From assembly GCA_934373455.1 (NCBI GenBank), contig CAKRON010000002.1:4225-68224 (forward strand): a stretch of DNA of 64,000 nucleotides, given 5' to 3'. The DNA comes from an uncultured Marvinbryantia sp. GTDB taxonomy: Bacteria; Bacillota; Clostridia; Lachnospirales; Lachnospiraceae. The notes below the pieces were generated by a model. That model was not told the origin of the DNA. It made no database searches and saw only the letters and a list, made by a program, of their open reading frames with translations. Below, piece after piece: positions 63,858 through 64,000 of this stretch (its first letter is position 1; each line of letters starts with the position of its first letter). The translations under genes and the position numbers were made by a program.

Positions 63858-64000
63858 CATTCACAAAATCTTGGTTCACAAAACAATCAATAAGTGCTTG
63901 TTTTACAGGCTTTCCGGGGTATTAGTCATTTTGTCTGGTATTGTAAAGCAGTGTCAGATTTGTCGTAAATGTCGTAAATTTGTGGTCAAAAAATGATGAG
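63858..64000. other. Non-coding tail after hipA
   Basis: 143 bases with short repeats of TGTCGTAAAT (two near-adjacent copies at ~63960-63978). No gene, RNA or terminator could be supported before the window ends. Confidence 0.4.

Overview
The window looks like a chromosomal stretch of a gut Lachnospiraceae-type Clostridia (Firmicutes). This is inferred from gene content and style, not from a marker gene. The clues are strong AGGAGG ribosome sites, SAM-I control of metK, several TTG/GTG starts, a repeat-rich surface protein with a C-terminal TGD/KKKKK anchor, a DUF4143 ATPase, an AAA-ATPase/PD-(D/E)XK protein and IS1634-type transposase debris. No rRNA, tRNA or CRISPR array was seen.

Layout. 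1-1387 (minus) is the 5' part of a Zn/Cd-type P-type ATPase with a His/Cys repeat tail and two tandem metal-binding domains, under an ArsR-type operator. 1.5-4.2 kb holds an AI-2E-family exporter, a YbaK/ProX-type deacylase and proC. 4.3-8.4 kb has a PAP2 protein and a large surface protein. 8.7-20.3 kb has a TPR/ATPase protein, a TetR-glgB pair with a palindrome inside its promoter, a secreted transglutaminase-like Big2 protein, an ECF sigma factor/beta-propeller pair and an S1-domain protein. 20.7-28.1 kb is housekeeping: a CBS-type manganese pyrophosphatase, a flavin reductase, murA, a SAM-I riboswitch with metK, and a two-component system.

29.9-38.4 kb is an arabino-oligosaccharide utilisation locus: a divergent LacI regulator, ABC binding protein and two permeases, two tandem GH51 arabinofuranosidases and a GH43 enzyme. 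38.4-41.7 kb carries a TSUP permease, a marR-MATE operon and an HD hydrolase. 41.8-48.6 kb is a sugar-acid locus: a GntR/FCD regulator, a ManD-like dehydratase, a TRAP transporter, a zinc alcohol dehydrogenase and an SDR. 48.8-54.9 kb has a split chromate transporter, an MMPL pseudogene, DegV, LysR and a membrane transporter.

55-64 kb is accessory. It has an IS200-type element whose transposase ribosome site lies in a perfect inverted repeat, a YitT protein, an orphan small gene, a DUF4143 ATPase, a composite IS1634-type element, a MATE exporter, a broken lipoprotein gene and a hipBA module. The composite element is bounded by 101-bp direct repeats, the signature of the long target duplications known for IS1634/IS1549. 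Between its two decayed IS copies sits the most interesting item in the window: a complete Fst/par-like type I toxin-antitoxin locus (59442-59742). It has a 28-residue membrane peptide, convergent promoters, a shared bidirectional terminator, matched direct repeats and a predicted 5'-3' long-range pairing.
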